From Desulfobaculum sp044987625 (GTDB taxonomy: Bacteria; Desulfobacterota; Desulfovibrionia; Desulfovibrionales; Desulfovibrionaceae), in contig NZ_JBJDSB010000007.1 of the NCBI RefSeq assembly GCF_044987625.1, positions 1 through 64,000 of the forward strand: DNA of 64,000 bases, given 5' to 3'. The position numbers and the translations under genes were made by a program. Under the pieces are notes generated by a model. That model ran no database searches. It was not told where the DNA came from and saw only the letters and a program-made list of their open reading frames with translations. Of this stretch, positions 8,528 to 16,997 are shown piece by piece (position 1 is the first letter of the stretch; every line of letters begins with the position of its first letter).

Positions 8528-9967
8528 ATGCGAATTCTTCTTGTTGACGACGATGCGCAGGGGCGCGCTTTTCTTGCCGATTACCTGAATCTTTTGGGCC
8601 ATGCCGTAACGTCCGCTGACTGTGTGGACCGCGCGGTACAGGTGTACCGGCAGGAGGAATTTGACCTTGTGCTGTCCGACATCAGCATGCCCGGGGCCAC
8701 CGGTATTGACCTGATCGGCGCTCTGCGCGGGGGCGAGGATGAGTCGGGCGCGGATATTGTGCTTTATACCGGGCATATTGACGTGCAGTTGGCCATTCAG
8801 GCCCTGCGCGCCGGCGCGTACGACTACCTGACCAAGCCCATCAATCTGGAAGAGCTTGGCGCTGTGCTCGACCGGGTGGAGGAGCATATGGGTCTGCGCC
8901 GCGAGAACCGCCGCCTGACGGAGCATTTTGACGACGAAGTCCGTGCCGTAACGCAGGAGAAGGAAGAGGAGCTGGAGGAACTGCGGTCTATGCTTTCGCA
9001 GCAGGCCGAGGTGGACGGCATCGGCATCTTTTCTCCGGCTATGTGGCAGGTGGTGCATCAAGCGGAGCAGTACCATACGGACCGCTCCGTGCCGGTGCTC
9101 ATTCAGGGCGAAACCGGCGTGGGCAAGGAGATTGTGGCGAAAATCGTCCACTATGGGCGCGAGCACACGACGCTTCCCTTTGTGGGCATCAACTGCGCGG
9201 CCATCTCGCCGAATCTTTTTGAGAGCGAGCTCTTTGGCTATGAGCCGGGAGCCTTTACCGGCGGCGCGAACCGCGGCAAACGCGGAAAGCTGGATATTGC
9301 CAAGGGCGGCTCGCTCTTCCTTGATGAAATTGCAGAAATTCCGGTGGAACTGCAGGCCAAGCTCCTGCGCGTGATAGAGGAAAACCAATTCTACCGCGTG
9401 GGCGGGCTGAAAAAGCACGAGACGGATATCCGCATCATCGCGGCTACGAACCTTGATTTTGAAGAGCGCATGGAAAAGGGGCTGTTCCGGCGGGACCTGT
9501 TCTACAGGCTCAACGTGGGGCAAATCATCATCCCGCCGTTGCGGGAGCGCCGGGAGGATATCGTCCCCTTGGCGAAAATGTTCCTTGATGCCTCGGCCCG
9601 CAAGCGCGGGCGCGCCTTTGCGGACATAAGTGATGGCGCCCAGAAGGCGCTTTTGGACTACCACTGGCCGGGGAACGTGCGCGAACTGAAAAACGCCATG
9701 GAGTGGGTGACCCTCATGCACGATGCGCCAACCCTGGAACCGTCGCACTTTGTGCACCTTTTTGCCGCGCCGCGAAGCACTGCGCCCGGTGGGCAGGCTG
9801 TCCCGGAGGCGGCAGGGCGTACCCGCCGAAAGCGTCCGGATAACGCGGAAGTGCTCCGCGTATTGGAGGGCTGCGGCGGCAACAAAACCCACGCCGCACG
9901 CAAGCTGGGTATCTCGCTCCGCACGCTGTATTACCGTCTGGAGCGGATGGAGCAGCAGGAGGAGTGA
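8528..9967 (+). CDS. NtrC-type sigma-54-dependent response regulator
   Basis: A 479-residue protein: receiver domain with DDD near residue 7, phospho-acceptor D51 (LSDISMPG) and conserved Lys (YLTKPI); a linker coiled coil around 130-160; an AAA+ domain with Walker A (GETGVGKE), the sigma-54 contact loop at about residue 240 and the Walker B-like LFLDE; and a C-terminal Fis-type helix-turn-helix (NKTHAARKLGISLRTLYYRL). The loop reads GAFTGG, not GAFTGA, a small variation. It most likely binds the TGCAA cluster at 2197 and activates the promoter at 2318. Confidence 0.88.
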   Translation: MRILLVDDDAQGRAFLADYLNLLGHAVTSADCVDRAVQVYRQEEFDLVLSDISMPGATGIDLIGALRGGEDESGADIVLYTGHIDVQLAIQALRAGAYDYLTKPINLEELGAVLDRVEEHMGLRRENRRLTEHFDDEVRAVTQEKEEELEELRSMLSQQAEVDGIGIFSPAMWQVVHQAEQYHTDRSVPVLIQGETGVGKEIVAKIVHYGREHTTLPFVGINCAAISPNLFESELFGYEPGAFTGGANRGKRGKLDIAKGGSLFLDEIAEIPVELQAKLLRVIEENQFYRVGGLKKHETDIRIIAATNLDFEERMEKGLFRRDLFYRLNVGQIIIPPLRERREDIVPLAKMFLDASARKRGRAFADISDGAQKALLDYHWPGNVRELKNAMEWVTLMHDAPTLEPSHFVHLFAAPRSTAPGGQAVPEAAGRTRRKRPDNAEVLRVLEGCGGNKTHAARKLGISLRTLYYRLERMEQQEE

Positions 9968-10034
9968 CCGCTTGGCCGGTGCGCGCGGGCAAAACCGGGC
10001 GCGGGAAACAATTGGAAATGAAGTGAGACCCGAA

Positions 10035-10065
10035 ACGCGGGCAGCAAAGGCTGCCCGCGTTTTTT
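10035..10065 (+). terminator. Rho-independent terminator after the two-component genes
   Basis: ACGCGGGCAGC and GCTGCCCGCGT form a perfect 11-bp stem with a four-base loop, followed by six T residues. Confidence 0.9.
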
Positions 10066-10161
10066 GTTACGGTCCCGCGTAAAATGTGCCGGGTGTTGCG
10101 CGGGTGCATTTTGCCACGTATGCTGGAGATTCTGAGAAGATTGCAACGGGGAGAAGCGGCG

Positions 10162-11328
10162 ATGTGGACGAGGACAGGCTGGCTGGGTGTAGTGGTGTGG
10201 GCACTGGGAGTTTGGCTGGTGTGCGGTCTGGGACAGCGCGTTGAGGCCGTGGCGCAGGACACGGAGCCAATCCGCGTTGCGGCGATTTTTTCGCATACAG
10301 GGTCAGCTGCCGAGGAAAATACGCCAGATTACCTTATGCCGCGTTTTGCCGCACGCATCATCAACGAGCGCGGCGGAATTCTGGGGCGTCCGTTGGAACT
10401 CATTGAACTGGACAATAAGAGTTCGGCCATAGGGACGGTTCAGGCGGCGCACAAGGCTGTACAGATGGGCGTTGTGGCGGTGGTCGGTCCATCGCGCAGT
10501 TCCGACGCCCTTGCCATGGCCCCGGTATTCGAAGAGGCGGGCATCCCCATGGTGGGCACCACAGTGACCGCGCCGTCCGTGACGCAGGCGGGGGAATTCA
10601 TTTTCCGCGTGTGCTATACCGACGAGCAACAGGCCGATGCCCTTGTGCGCGTGGCGTGGGAGGAGCTGGGCGCGCGGCGGGCGGCAACCATAAATATTGC
10701 GGGCGAGGTCTATAGCCAAGGGCTGGCGGAGCGCTTCCGCAGGGGCTTTATCTCCCGTGGGGGAACTATTGTCGCGCGGGAGGAGTACCTGCAATCCGCC
10801 CTCGATTTTACGGACATCATCAATAGCGTGAGGCAGGCCGCGCCGGATGTTGTGGTTTCGCCGGGATTCGCCCGTGATTCCGGGCTGCTCCTGCAGCAGG
10901 CGCGACAGATGGGCCTTGAGATGCCGTTTATGGGCGGCGACGGGTGGACTGCGGTGGAGCAGTACCCGTTCATGAAGCCGCTCACCGGCGAAAATTATTA
11001 CCTTTCGCATTGGCACTGGGGCAAGAAAAGCCCGGCCAGCAAAGACTTTGTCCGCCTGCTCAAGGAGAAAATGGGCGAAGACGCCCTCGCCCGCGTTGAT
11101 ACCGGCAGCCCCTGCGGCTACGACGCAATGATGCTTCTCGCCGACGCCATCACCCGCGCAGGCACCACCGACCCCATCCCCCTGCGTAAGGCCTTGCTCT
11201 CCACCAAAAACTACCCCGGCGTCACCGGAACCATCACTTACAACGGCCAAAGAGACCCCCAAAAACCCCTCGTCCTCCTGCGCATATCAGGCCGGGATGT
11301 GGAGTATGTGCGGAGCATTGCGCCGTGA
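10162..11328 (+). CDS. LivK-like (family 1) ABC transporter substrate-binding protein
   Basis: A 388-residue exported protein with an N-terminal signal segment (MWTRTGWLGVVVWALGVWL), then a type I periplasmic binding fold: TGSAAEENTPD, GGILGRPLELIELDN, VVGPSRSSDA and the typical FTDIINSVR and YDAMMLLADAI segments. This family binds branched-chain amino acids, amides or aromatic acids. ATG 10162 is chosen because GGGGAG lies about 8 bases upstream and it begins the signal peptide; an in-frame ATG at 10084 adds an unlikely leader. No permease or ATPase genes adjoin it, so it may serve a transporter elsewhere or a sensory role. Confidence 0.85.
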   Translation: MWTRTGWLGVVVWALGVWLVCGLGQRVEAVAQDTEPIRVAAIFSHTGSAAEENTPDYLMPRFAARIINERGGILGRPLELIELDNKSSAIGTVQAAHKAVQMGVVAVVGPSRSSDALAMAPVFEEAGIPMVGTTVTAPSVTQAGEFIFRVCYTDEQQADALVRVAWEELGARRAATINIAGEVYSQGLAERFRRGFISRGGTIVAREEYLQSALDFTDIINSVRQAAPDVVVSPGFARDSGLLLQQARQMGLEMPFMGGDGWTAVEQYPFMKPLTGENYYLSHWHWGKKSPASKDFVRLLKEKMGEDALARVDTGSPCGYDAMMLLADAITRAGTTDPIPLRKALLSTKNYPGVTGTITYNGQRDPQKPLVLLRISGRDVEYVRSIAP

Positions 11329-11347
11329 GGGGAGGGGCTTAAACAGA

Positions 11348-11374
11348 AAAAGAGGCGCCACTTGGGCGCCTCTT
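11348..11374 (+). terminator. Rho-independent terminator after the LivK-like gene
   Basis: AAAGAGGCGCC and GGCGCCTCTTT form a stem with loop ACTTG and a short T stretch on either strand. It can serve the + strand gene ending at 11328 and, being AT-ended on both arms, the convergent gene ending at 11525. Confidence 0.8.
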
Positions 11375-11524
11375 TGTTATGAGTCGTATTTCTGCAGTGC
11401 AATCGAGAATTGGTGAACGAAAACCGTACAGGGCAACCTGACACTGGAATACATGGCGCCTTGCCTGGCTCTTTTTTCGTCCAGCAAACGTCTCGTAAAA
11501 AGAGCTTGGGTCACAGCACGTCGA

Positions 11525-11836
11525 CTATTGGTTCATCTCCCGCCGCATCTCTCCAGCTTTCTTCATGATGGCGTCATAATCCATCCCATCGAAGAAACTC
11601 CGCATTTTTGCCTGATCGCCACCCGTCTGCATAGCGACAAGCATAGCCATACCAGTCAAAGTTTCCTGAAACTCCTGGCGCTTTTCTTCAGGCAAGGACG
11701 ATTGAATCTCTTTCACGGACTCATTGAATGCCGACTTAGAAGAGGCATCCACAGTGGGGTTCGACGAACACCCGGCGCCAATGAGCATGATGCCGGCAAT
11801 ACACACAGTTGCGAAGATGCGAGAAAGTTTTGTCAT
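11525..11836 (-). CDS. Small lipoprotein, DUF6694-like
   Basis: A 103-residue protein with signal peptide and lipobox (IGAGC, modified Cys at about residue 23). The mature part is helical and charged, with a repeated pattern of hydrophobic residues (SFFDGMDYDAIMKKAGEMRREM). AAAGGAG precedes the ATG at 11836. It resembles small Gram-negative lipoproteins annotated as DUF6694; no function is known to me. It lies immediately next to the tRNA islet. Confidence 0.75.
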   Translation of the reverse strand: MTKLSRIFATVCIAGIMLIGAGCSSNPTVDASSKSAFNESVKEIQSSLPEEKRQEFQETLTGMAMLVAMQTGGDQAKMRSFFDGMDYDAIMKKAGEMRREMNQ

Positions 11837-12163
11837 AGAAAACAGCTCCTTTTTGCGTGTAGAGATAAACAAATATCGACAGGCTGTCACTATGGAGTTT
11901 TCTGTATGTGTTTGGCGTGGTGTGATGAGAAGCAATCGTTGAAAGGGGGCTGGGGGCGGGGGAAAGTTCTGTATCAATTGGCCTGTATGCCAAGTGAGGT
12001 GAGGGGCGATTTGTCGCAGAGAACAAAGGGGGGCTTTTCGTGAATGAAAAGCCCCTAGCAAATTTACAATCTTTAGGCGGACGACAAAGAAAGGTCTCTG
12101 CCCCGTATAAACGCTGCGAAGCGCCAAGCAATGACTTTATGGAGCAAAAAGCAATACACGACA

Positions 12164-12196
12164 AAGGGGTTACCGCCTTATGGGCGGTAACCCCTT
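12164..12196. terminator. Strong hairpin, probably the ancestral tRNA-Leu terminator
   Basis: AAGGGGTTACCGCC (12164-12177) and GGCGGTAACCCCTT (12183-12196) form a perfect 14-bp stem with a five-base loop. It lies 9 bases beyond the outer copy of the tRNA 3' end on the minus strand, where the tRNA-Leu terminator would have been before the islet inserted. Confidence 0.65.
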
Positions 12197-12204
12197 GATA
12201 TCAC

Positions 12205-12263
12205 TGGTACCCGGGGCGGGACTTGAACCCGCACACCCATGAGGGCGAGAGATTTTAAGTCTC
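12205..12263 (-). repeat. Distal 59-bp copy of the tRNA-Leu 3' end (att-like site)
   Basis: These 59 bases are identical to 13929-13987, which is the 3' part of tRNA-Leu(UAA) from the anticodon region through the encoded CCA. Sequence identity stops abruptly after CTC on the inner side. A duplicated tRNA 3' end is the hallmark of site-specific integration by a tyrosine recombinase. Confidence 0.92.
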
Positions 12264-12510
12264 ATCTGAAAGACAAGAAAATCAACAGCTTATATTGTTT
12301 TATTAAATAAATTTAGAGGCTTGAGTCCGCATGGTGATTAGTGAATACTATCTCTATACAGTATTGAATACAGCTCTGGCATCTCCCCAACGACTCCATC
12401 ATTATTATACGACGTGCCAGCCACACCTTGCGACTTAAGTCACCAAAATCTTCCTCGCATCCAATACACAGCAAGTCTCATAAGGAAAGCTTGCTTGAAC
12501 AAGCCATCGC

Positions 12511-13299
12511 TTAATCGTTTGGCTTATGGCAAATCAAAGGTATCATCTCCCAGTAATTTTTCTTTTTCTCATGCATTACCCCTGCTAGCTGAACAGAAGA
12601 TGCATTTTGTGGAATAATATCAACAACAAAAGGAAACCCTGGAACAGTTGCGCTCTCTACCATCATCGTCTGACCGTTGAATATTTTTCCATTTTTGAAT
12701 TCTATGCCTTTGTGAAATCCGGTGTGAACCATCACACTACTTCTGCAATTAAAAAGAAGATCTGACTTATCGTTCTCCACAAGAAATAAAAAATTCGATT
12801 TAGGCTCCATAAAATGTTCAGCCCTGCATTCTACAATACTCTTGCCACCTTCTTCATAAACATATGATCTGAGGTTAGAGAACTTCTGAGGGCCATGGTT
12901 AAATGTATTTCTCCCTGATGCGACATCCACGATTTGTCGTAAGGCAACTTCAATCCCTTGCCCAAACAAATCAATGTAAAGGCTTTGCAATAAGATTGGT
13001 GGCATCAAGCAATCATCCAACTTTACTGGTATTATCTTAGTATGACCACCAGTAGCCCTCACTACCGCATTTTGCCACTCCAATTTTACCATGTTACTTT
13101 GCAAGCTATTCTTTGACACGAAGAATAAGAAAAGTTTGCAGGCACCTAGCCCTTCATTCATTTTATCAACTATTCCATCCCCAGGCTGCACCGACCATGA
13201 GTCATAAAAAATGTTCTCTTGTCCGAATGTGTCTCTCAAGCGAATAGCAATTTGCTCGACAATTACCTTATCATTATGATTATGGGAGAGAAAAATCAT
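12511..13299 (-). CDS. TIR-domain protein, probable anti-phage effector
   Basis: A 262-residue protein. Residues 1-115 form a TIR domain: IFLSHNHNDK at the N-terminus, NIFYDSWSVQPGD, ACKLFLFFVSKNS, and VKLEWQNAV with the likely catalytic Glu74. The remaining 140 residues are beta-rich and not recognised. Bacterial TIR domains of this kind usually cleave NAD+ or make a cyclic signal in phage defence, often with a sensor partner; none is encoded in the islet, so the C-terminal part may act as sensor. AT-rich codon use differs from the surrounding genes. The start at 13299 has only a distant GGAG, so it is tentative. Confidence 0.8.
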   Translation of the reverse strand: MIFLSHNHNDKVIVEQIAIRLRDTFGQENIFYDSWSVQPGDGIVDKMNEGLGACKLFLFFVSKNSLQSNMVKLEWQNAVVRATGGHTKIIPVKLDDCLMPPILLQSLYIDLFGQGIEVALRQIVDVASGRNTFNHGPQKFSNLRSYVYEEGGKSIVECRAEHFMEPKSNFLFLVENDKSDLLFNCRSSVMVHTGFHKGIEFKNGKIFNGQTMMVESATVPGFPFVVDIIPQNASSVQLAGVMHEKKKNYWEMIPLICHKPND

Positions 13300-13562
13300 A
13301 TTTCGAACTCACTCCATTTTTTCAATTAACGCCTACCATTTTAGCAATCCATCATCGCTTGGCTTCGGCAACTCACACCCCTTACACTACACACAGCTTG
13401 TGAGATTAAGACTGAAACCGTCAGAAGTTACTACTTGCCATACTGCAACTTAGGTAAATTCTTTAGCGACGTCATAACCGCCGAAGGATATTAAATATAT
13501 TACATACACGCAAGGTTGCCGATTCTCATTGTTGCCCTGTGCATCTTAAAAGGTTTTCGCTT

Positions 13563-13781
13563 ATGAACTCCGCCTACCTGTCAAAGAAAGGCATATTGCC
13601 TGTACAGGCACAAGTTGAATATGATTTCGATGGGGCGATTCCCCCCCCCCTGCAAAAACAGAAAAGGCATCTACAGTCGTAAGAGCTGAATAAAATTTTC
13701 GGAAGAGGCACTTTCGACTTCTTCATTACGTACGAATCCTTAGGACTAAAAAGCTTAAAGAAAGCAATCATCCTAGGATAA
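13563..13781 (+). pseudogene. Decayed or interrupted small ORF with a C10 tract
   Basis: From ATG 13563 one frame gives 39 codons (MNSAYLSKKGILPVQAQVEY at the start), stops at TAA 13680-13682, then continues open for 32 more codons (ELNKIFGRGTFDFF...) to TAA 13779-13781. A run of ten C (13641-13650) encodes three prolines and is a likely slippage point. The alternative frame after the tract is also briefly open. It reads like a gene broken by a stop or by frameshifts. I do not recognise the family. Confidence 0.4.
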
Positions 13782-13872
13782 AAGTAATGACATCATCTTC
13801 TCAATTAGGGCTTCGCTGAGCACAGTAATGACAGAAGTGGGGAGAGAATGGGGATAAGCTTGCTAAAAAAAC

Positions 13873-13917
13873 AAAAAAGCGTTCACAACAATTTTAAAAA
13901 AATCGTCGTAAACGCTT
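13873..13917 (-). terminator. Islet-borne terminator of tRNA-Leu
   Basis: On the minus strand a 16-bp stem (arms 13902-13917 and 13877-13892, three G-U pairs) is followed by a run of T (13873-13878 read as A on the + strand). It begins 12 bases after the tRNA 3' end, so the islet supplies a new terminator to the tRNA it interrupted. Confidence 0.75.
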
Positions 13918-13928
13918 AATTTCGTTTT

Positions 13929-13987
13929 TGGTACCCGGGGCGGGACTTGAACCCGCACACCCATGAGGGCGAGAGATTTTAAGTCTC
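13929..13987 (-). repeat. Proximal 59-bp att-like repeat within tRNA-Leu
   Basis: Identical to 12205-12263. This copy is the 3' part of the intact tRNA gene and marks the tRNA-proximal end of the islet. Confidence 0.92.
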
Positions 13988-14015
13988 TTGTGTCTACCTG
14001 TTCCACCACCCGGGC
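13929..14015 (-). tRNA. tRNA-Leu (anticodon UAA)
   Basis: Read on the minus strand it starts GCCCGGGTGGTGGAACAGG, has the anticodon loop CTTAAAA (UAA), a long variable arm of class II type, the T-loop GGTTCAAGTCC and an encoded CCA end. Acceptor arms GCCCGGG and CCCGGGT pair. Length is 87 bases. It lies 38 bases downstream of the minus-strand gene at 14054 and may be read from the same transcript. Its 3' half is the integration target of the islet. Confidence 0.95.
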
Positions 14016-14053
14016 ATGTGCGGCTTTTGTCTATACCGAGGGGTGGTGTGGCG

Positions 14054-14533
14054 TCAATGTTTTCTGGTGATTGGCAGCATGCTCGCGCGGCTGATGGTGT
14101 GGATGGCGCCGGTTGGGCGGGCGAGGATGAGATTGCCGTCGCGGTCTGTGAGCATGTCGCTGATGGGGCCTGCTGTGGTGGTGATGCGGCGTGTGGTCCC
14201 GCGGGCGCTCACGGCCCAGATGCTTCCGGTTGCCGTGCCCACGTAGACGGTGCGCTGCGCGTCGACGGCGATGGCGTTTGCTTCGGCGGGCAGGCCGGTG
14301 GCGAGCACTGTGCGGGTGGCGTCCTGCCATGCGCATTCGAGGCGTCCGGTCTTGGGCTGTAGGGTGTAGATGACGCCTCGGGCGTCCATGGCTACAAGGG
14401 TTTCTTCGCCGGCGCGTGCCTGTCCGGGCAAGGTCAGGATGGCCCCCACCGTCAGGACGAGGGCACAAGTCAGCACCGCGGCGTGGCGGCGGATTGATTC
14501 GTGAAAAGGCATGTTTGATATATTTTGCGACAT
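14054..14533 (-). CDS. Exported protein with beta-propeller-like repeats
   Basis: A 159-residue protein with a signal peptide (hydrophobic core ALVLTVGAILTL, cleavage after QARA). The mature part has repeats such as LVAMDARGVIYTL, IAVDAQRTVYVGT and MLTDRDGNLILAR, the pattern of NHL/SMP-30-type propeller blades, but only about three blades, too few for a closed propeller alone. GAGGAGG precedes ATG 14533. It is divergent from the LysR gene at 14635 and may be its target. Confidence 0.65.
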   Translation of the reverse strand: MSQNISNMPFHESIRRHAAVLTCALVLTVGAILTLPGQARAGEETLVAMDARGVIYTLQPKTGRLECAWQDATRTVLATGLPAEANAIAVDAQRTVYVGTATGSIWAVSARGTTRRITTTAGPISDMLTDRDGNLILARPTGAIHTISRASMLPITRKH

Positions 14534-14634
14534 GGTTTCCTCCTCGGTTCGTGTTATGGATACCAATATGAGGTTTCCGAGGAGAACGGTCCAATATCGG
14601 CTTTGCATGAATCAAGACGTGGGGGATATCAGCG

Positions 14635-15540
14635 GTGGAGCACCGTCATTTACGCTACTTTTTGGCTGTTGCTGAGGAGCTGCACTTCGGCCGCGCCGCC
14701 AAACGCCTGAATATGTCTCAGCCGCCGCTCAGCCAGCAGATCCGTCAGCTGGAGGAAGAGCTTGGGGTTGAGCTGTTTACGCGGACGAGCAGGCAGGTGG
14801 AGTTGACGCGCGCCGGGGAGGTGTTTCAGGCGGAGGTGGTGGAGATTCTCTCCTCTGTGGAGCGGGCGGTGCAGCGCGTTCGCAGTGTGGGCGCGGGAAA
14901 GGAGGGGGAGCTTCGTCTTGGGGCGGTGGTCCGGATGTATTTGACCCCCATCCCGTTGGCTCTGCGCAAATATCACGATGAGTTTCCCCGTGTGTCGCTG
15001 CATCTTAAGGATTGTTCCACGGCAAAGCAGCTTCGGCTGATGCGCGAAAAGCGTCTTGATATCGGTTGCGTGAGCTATGTGCCCGAGGGCGACACGCTCT
15101 TTGAGAGCACGCCGCTCAACAAAGGATGCGTGAGGCAGTCCGTTGTGTTGCCGGAGGGGCATCCCCTTGCGGCGCGTGATGAGGTATCGCTTCAGGACTT
15201 AGATGGCGAACCGATGGTTATGTTCCCCCGCTGCCAGCACCCGCAGTGGCATGACGCCATCCACGACGCTATGCATAGCGCCGGGGTGGAGATGAATGTT
15301 GTGCAGGTCGTGGAGCGGGTCCAGACCGGCCTTGCGCTGGTGGCGAGCGGGCTTGGCTATACCATCCATTACCGGCCGCTTCCCTTTGGGGATACGCCGG
15401 GAATTGTGGTCCGCCCGCTGCGGGAGCATTTGCCCAGCCCATCGTTGTCGCTGGTGTGGCGCTGTGACGAAAAGGACCCGTTGGTCCTGCGCTTTGTGGA
15501 CATCGTCAGGGAGTGCATCGCGGAGCGCCCGATGTGCTAG
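14635..15540 (+). CDS. LysR-family transcriptional regulator
   Basis: A 301-residue regulator. Residues 1-60 are the LysR winged helix-turn-helix (HLRYFLAVAEELHFGRAAKRL, SQPPLSQQIRQLEEELGVELF); a PBP2-type effector-binding domain follows. GTG 14635 is preceded by GGGGGA. The 100-bp gap to the divergent gene at 14533 contains an inverted pair CTCCTCGG/CCGAGGAG that partly overlaps that gene's ribosome site. The effector is unknown. Confidence 0.88.
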   Translation: MEHRHLRYFLAVAEELHFGRAAKRLNMSQPPLSQQIRQLEEELGVELFTRTSRQVELTRAGEVFQAEVVEILSSVERAVQRVRSVGAGKEGELRLGAVVRMYLTPIPLALRKYHDEFPRVSLHLKDCSTAKQLRLMREKRLDIGCVSYVPEGDTLFESTPLNKGCVRQSVVLPEGHPLAARDEVSLQDLDGEPMVMFPRCQHPQWHDAIHDAMHSAGVEMNVVQVVERVQTGLALVASGLGYTIHYRPLPFGDTPGIVVRPLREHLPSPSLSLVWRCDEKDPLVLRFVDIVRECIAERPMC

Positions 15541-15585
15541 GGCGGTACTTCCGTCCTGCCGGGGGCTGTGGTACGTCCCCATACC

Positions 15586-16890
15586 ATGCAGACGAATCAA
15601 CGCAGACGAGTAGTCGTTCTTGGCCTAGACGGTGTGCCTTTGGAGCTGCTGCGCACGCTGTCGCAGCAGGGCGTGACGCCGAACCTTGCGCGCATTGCCC
15701 TGTCGGGCCATGTCGCCAGTATGCGTGTGGAGCTTCCCGAGCTTTCCCCGGTGAACTGGACCTCCTTCGCCACGGGCGCGGGACCGGAGACGCACGGCGT
15801 CTTTGGCTTCACGCGTATTGACCCGGCGACGTATTCCATTGCCATAACCGACGCCACAGCGGTGCGTACGCCCACCATCTTCGACGCGCTCGGGGAGCGC
15901 GGGTTGACCTCTCGCGTGGTGAACCTGCCCAACACCTACCCGGCGCGGCCCATGCGTGGGATGATGGTGGCGGGCTTTGTGGCGCCGGAGTTGTCGCGGG
16001 CCGTATTCCCGCCGTTTTTGGCGGGACAGCTGGCGGGCATGGGCTACCGGCTGGAGGCCGACACCGTGCGCGGGAAGGACGATCCGGAAGTGCTCCTTGC
16101 CGAGCTTTCTGCCACGCTGGACTCGCGCCTTGCCGCGCTGGACCTGTTCTGGCGCGACCTTGCGTGGGACGCCTTCGTCTTTGTGCTGACGGAGACGGAC
16201 CGCCTGTTCCATTTTTTGTATCCTGCCCTAGAGGATGCAGAACACCCGCTCCACACGCCATGCCGCGAGCTGATGCGGCAGTTGGACCGCGTTGCCGGGG
16301 CGCTGCTGGAGCGCTTTGACGCCCTGCCAGAACCCAAGCGCCTGCTTGTGATGGCCGACCATGGCTTCACGGCCCTTGAGACGGAAGTGGACATGAATTC
16401 GTGGCTTATGGCCCATGGCTTTTTGCAGATGGAGCGCCAGCCCCTCTCGGAGCTTGACGCCACCTGCATTGGCGCGGCGTCGCGGGCCTTTGCCCTTGAT
16501 CCGGGGCGCATTTATCTGCACACGGCGGAGCGCTTTGGCCGTGGGCGCCTCCTCCCTGCGGATGCGCTGCGCGTGCGTGAGGAGCTGCGGACCATGCTGC
16601 TGGATATGCGCTACAAGGGGCGCCCGGTGCTGCGCGCCGTGCACCTGCGTGAGGAGCTGTATAACGGCCCCCTCAGCGCCAGCGCGCCGGACCTTGTGTG
16701 CGAGCCCATGCCCGGCATGAGCCTGACGGCCAAATTTGATGGGCGCGAGGTGTTTGGGTTCCACGGACGGCGCGGCACGCATACGGCGGATGGCGCTGTG
16801 GTGTACGACAGCCTTGGCCGTCCTGCGGCCTCCCCGCGCGATGTGGGGCAACAGGTGCTGGACTTTTTCGGGGCCAGAACGCAGTATTGA
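15586..16890 (+). CDS. Type I phosphodiesterase / nucleotide pyrophosphatase-family protein
   Basis: A 434-residue alkaline-phosphatase-superfamily protein. The first metal Asp is in VVVLGLDGVP, the nucleophile region is PVNWTSFATG, and further metal-site motifs are TETDRLFHF, MADHGF and FHGRRGTHT. There is no signal peptide, so it is probably cytoplasmic. Such proteins hydrolyse phosphodiesters or pyrophosphates; the substrate is unknown. ATG 15586 is used, although GTG 15568 in the same frame is possible and neither has a well-spaced ribosome site. Confidence 0.8.
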   Translation: MQTNQRRRVVVLGLDGVPLELLRTLSQQGVTPNLARIALSGHVASMRVELPELSPVNWTSFATGAGPETHGVFGFTRIDPATYSIAITDATAVRTPTIFDALGERGLTSRVVNLPNTYPARPMRGMMVAGFVAPELSRAVFPPFLAGQLAGMGYRLEADTVRGKDDPEVLLAELSATLDSRLAALDLFWRDLAWDAFVFVLTETDRLFHFLYPALEDAEHPLHTPCRELMRQLDRVAGALLERFDALPEPKRLLVMADHGFTALETEVDMNSWLMAHGFLQMERQPLSELDATCIGAASRAFALDPGRIYLHTAERFGRGRLLPADALRVREELRTMLLDMRYKGRPVLRAVHLREELYNGPLSASAPDLVCEPMPGMSLTAKFDGREVFGFHGRRGTHTADGAVVYDSLGRPAASPRDVGQQVLDFFGARTQY

Positions 16891-16997
16891 CGCCCGTCCT
16901 GCCACCGCCGCGCAGGACCGCCTCCCGGCGCTGCGCGCGTCGTCCACACAGGCACGGCCACACCGCCGCAACAACGACACCACCGCATTTGGATACT

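Larger units (their letters stand above)
12205..13987. mobile_element. Small tRNA-Leu-integrated islet carrying a TIR gene
   Basis: A 1.66-kb AT-rich segment is bounded by perfect 59-bp direct repeats of the tRNA-Leu 3' end. It contains one TIR-domain gene (12511-13299, minus), a decayed short ORF (13563-13781) and a terminator placed just after the restored tRNA. No integrase, excisionase or replication gene is visible, so it is either a deletion remnant or a satellite mobilised in trans. Base composition clearly differs from the GC-rich flanks. About 250 bases at each side of the TIR gene hold no recognisable gene. Confidence 0.8.

Noticed and set aside
12266..13928. An integrase gene inside the tRNA-Leu islet
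   Set aside because: No frame in the islet shows tyrosine or serine recombinase motifs, and the space left by the TIR gene is too small.
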